Of a stretch of 8,405 bases of DNA, positions 7,112-8,405 are shown in pieces (the stretch's first letter is position 1; every line of letters begins with the position of its first letter). Location: the NCBI GenBank assembly GCA_002320555.1, contig DCJV01000013.1, forward strand, positions 36,950 to 45,354. The letters are read 5' to 3'. The translations under genes were made by a program, and so were the position numbers. Source of the stretch: Ruminococcaceae bacterium UBA1691 (GTDB lineage: Bacteria > Bacillota > Clostridia > Oscillospirales > Acutalibacteraceae). The notes beneath the pieces are model-generated. The model had not been told where the DNA came from. It saw only the letters and a program-made list of their open reading frames with translations, and made no database searches.

Positions 7112-8405
7112 ATGGAATCGATTTGGCAGGCTACCAGCGGACTTCCCCAATTTCCGTCCCTTGTGGGCGATCTGCAAAAGGATGTCGTCGTCGTGGGCGG
7201 CGGGATAACGGGGATTTTAACGGCGGCGCGACTCAGGCAGGCGGGGCTCGACACCGCGGTGCTCGAGCGGGAGACCATCGCGTCAGGCGTGACAAAGGGG
7301 ACGACGGCGAAAATTACATCGCAGCATGGTTTGTTTTACGATAAGCTCATCCGCCGCCTTGGGCGGGAGCGCGCTTTGCAATATGCCCACGCGAATCAGC
7401 GGGCAATTGACGCCTACTGGGAGTTGGCGGCAGAAAACGGCATCCGGTGCGGCCTGGAGGAGACGGACGCGTATGTCTACAGCACCGCCAGCGGAGCAAA
7501 GACGCAGCGCGAGGCGGCCGCAGCACAGTCGCTTGGCATTCCTGCATCCATCGTCACAAAAACTGCGCTGCCCTTTTCCGTGACCAATGCCGTGCGGTTT
7601 GCCAGACAGGCGCAGTTCCATCCACTCCAGTTCCTTTCTGCGCTGTCAAAGGATATGGAGATCTATGAGCATACCATGGTGACGGCGATCGGCAGGGGAG
7701 AGGTGCTCACGCCTGGCGGAACGGTCCGAGCGAAGGCGGTTGTGCTCGCCACGCATTTTCCAATCGTCAATGTGCCCGGCTTTTTCTTCCTGCGTATGCA
7801 TCAGGAGCGCTCCTATGTGCTCGCGCTTGAAAACGCTGCGCCTATCGGCGGGATGTATATTGGCGAGGAGAAAAACAGCCTCTCCTTCCGCGATGCGGAG
7901 GGCTGCCTGCTGCTCGGCGGCGCAGGGACGCGCACGGGAAAAAATCAAGAGGGCGGCAATTTTGAGCGGCTGAGGCAGAGCGCGGAAATTTTTTATCCGG
8001 GCTGCAAAGTGAAATACCACTGGGCGGCGCAGGACTGTATGCCTCATGATCAAATCCCCCTGATCGGCCCGATCAGTGAAAAATGGCCGAACGTATACGT
8101 GGCGACCGGATTTCAAAAATGGGGGATGACCACCGCAATGGCGGCTGCGGAGATCCTGATGGATCTCATTTGCGGACAGGAAAACAGGGACGCGCCTGTC
8201 TTTTCCCCGCAGCGGTTCCATCCCTTTATCAGCGCCCCGAAGCTTCTGCTCGATGGTGCACAGACGGTTTACAGCATCGCAAAGGAAAAGCTGGAAATCC
8301 CGCGGAAAACCCTCTTCGAAATCCCGAATGGCACGGCGGCGGTCGTGAAGGTGGAGGGGGAGAAATATGGCGTGTACAAAACGCCGGATGGCGGCGCGTA
8401 TTTTG
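7112..8405 (+). CDS. FAD-dependent oxidoreductase (DAO family, Rieske-type), C-terminus cut off
   Basis: The frame is open from the ATG at 7112 to the window edge, giving 431 codons. The N-terminal dinucleotide-binding fold has GGGITG at residues 29-34 after VVVV, and E52 (VLE) to bind the adenosine ribose of FAD. Next come ASGVTKGTTAKITSQHG (about 57-73) and, near the end of the oxidase part, the FAD-contacting ATGFQKWGMTTAMAAAEIL. This is the D-amino-acid-oxidase-like fold. The arrangement, including the TSQHG motif, matches proteins such as Bacillus YhfW that carry a C-terminal Rieske [2Fe-2S] domain. The last 30 residues (GTAAVVKVEGEKYGVYKTPDGG) look like the start of that domain, but its CxH motifs would lie beyond the window. 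The substrate is unknown. The start is supported by AGGGA 6 nt upstream. It lies after a strong terminator, so it has a separate promoter, which I could not identify. Confidence 0.9.
   Translation, partial: MESIWQATSGLPQFPSLVGDLQKDVVVVGGGITGILTAARLRQAGLDTAVLERETIASGVTKGTTAKITSQHGLFYDKLIRRLGRERALQYAHANQRAIDAYWELAAENGIRCGLEETDAYVYSTASGAKTQREAAAAQSLGIPASIVTKTALPFSVTNAVRFARQAQFHPLQFLSALSKDMEIYEHTMVTAIGRGEVLTPGGTVRAKAVVLATHFPIVNVPGFFFLRMHQERSYVLALENAAPIGGMYIGEEKNSLSFRDAEGCLLLGGAGTRTGKNQEGGNFERLRQSAEIFYPGCKVKYHWAAQDCMPHDQIPLIGPISEKWPNVYVATGFQKWGMTTAMAAAEILMDLICGQENRDAPVFSPQRFHPFISAPKLLLDGAQTVYSIAKEKLEIPRKTLFEIPNGTAAVVKVEGEKYGVYKTPDGGAYF

Noticed and set aside
7646..8221. 191-residue open frame on the minus strand
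   Set aside because: It is antisense to the FAD oxidoreductase, whose motifs run unbroken through the same region.

Overview
The window looks like chromosomal DNA from an anaerobic, fairly GC-rich Firmicute, most likely of the class Clostridia. Three things support this: a perfect CIRCE operator, strong AGGAGG-type ribosome binding sites, and a small [FeFe]-hydrogenase-type iron-sulfur protein. The taxon is inferred, because there is no rRNA or other phylogenetic marker here. No mobile element, CRISPR array, tRNA or rRNA was seen.

Layout: (1) Positions 3-1055, minus strand, hold the N-terminal 351 codons of the ClpB disaggregase, running off the left edge. (2) Positions 1056-1372 are a divergent intergenic region with a perfect CIRCE element (HrcA operator) and a pair of 9-bp direct repeats exactly 22 bp apart. 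(3) Positions 1373-4101, plus strand, hold a tightly packed set: an OmpR-type response regulator, a membrane histidine kinase with a large unrecognised extracytoplasmic sensor, and a 101-residue membrane protein. (4) Positions 4185-5432 hold a compact [FeFe]-hydrogenase-like protein with two predicted [4Fe-4S] clusters and all three H-cluster motifs, 83 bp downstream in the same direction. (5) Positions 5547-6989 hold a polytopic membrane protein resembling the DUF6056 / GT-C-like family, with its own good sigma-70-type promoter and a strong intrinsic terminator, so it is probably monocistronic. (6) Positions 7112-8405 hold an FAD-dependent oxidoreductase of the DAO type, cut off where a C-terminal Rieske domain would be expected to begin.

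How the parts may work together: the kinase-regulator pair and the small membrane protein almost certainly form one operon. The hydrogenase-like gene may be read through from it, since no convincing terminator lies between. A model in which an envelope signal controls a redox or hydrogen-handling protein is inference only. The CIRCE element would most simply control clpB as part of the HrcA heat-shock regulon, but it lies at about the same distance from the regulator promoter region as from any clpB promoter.

The points most worth following up are the signalling-hydrogenase neighbourhood, the variant Cys-rich L1 motif of the hydrogenase-like protein, and the operator cluster between clpB and the response regulator. 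No completely new system can be claimed from the sequence alone.
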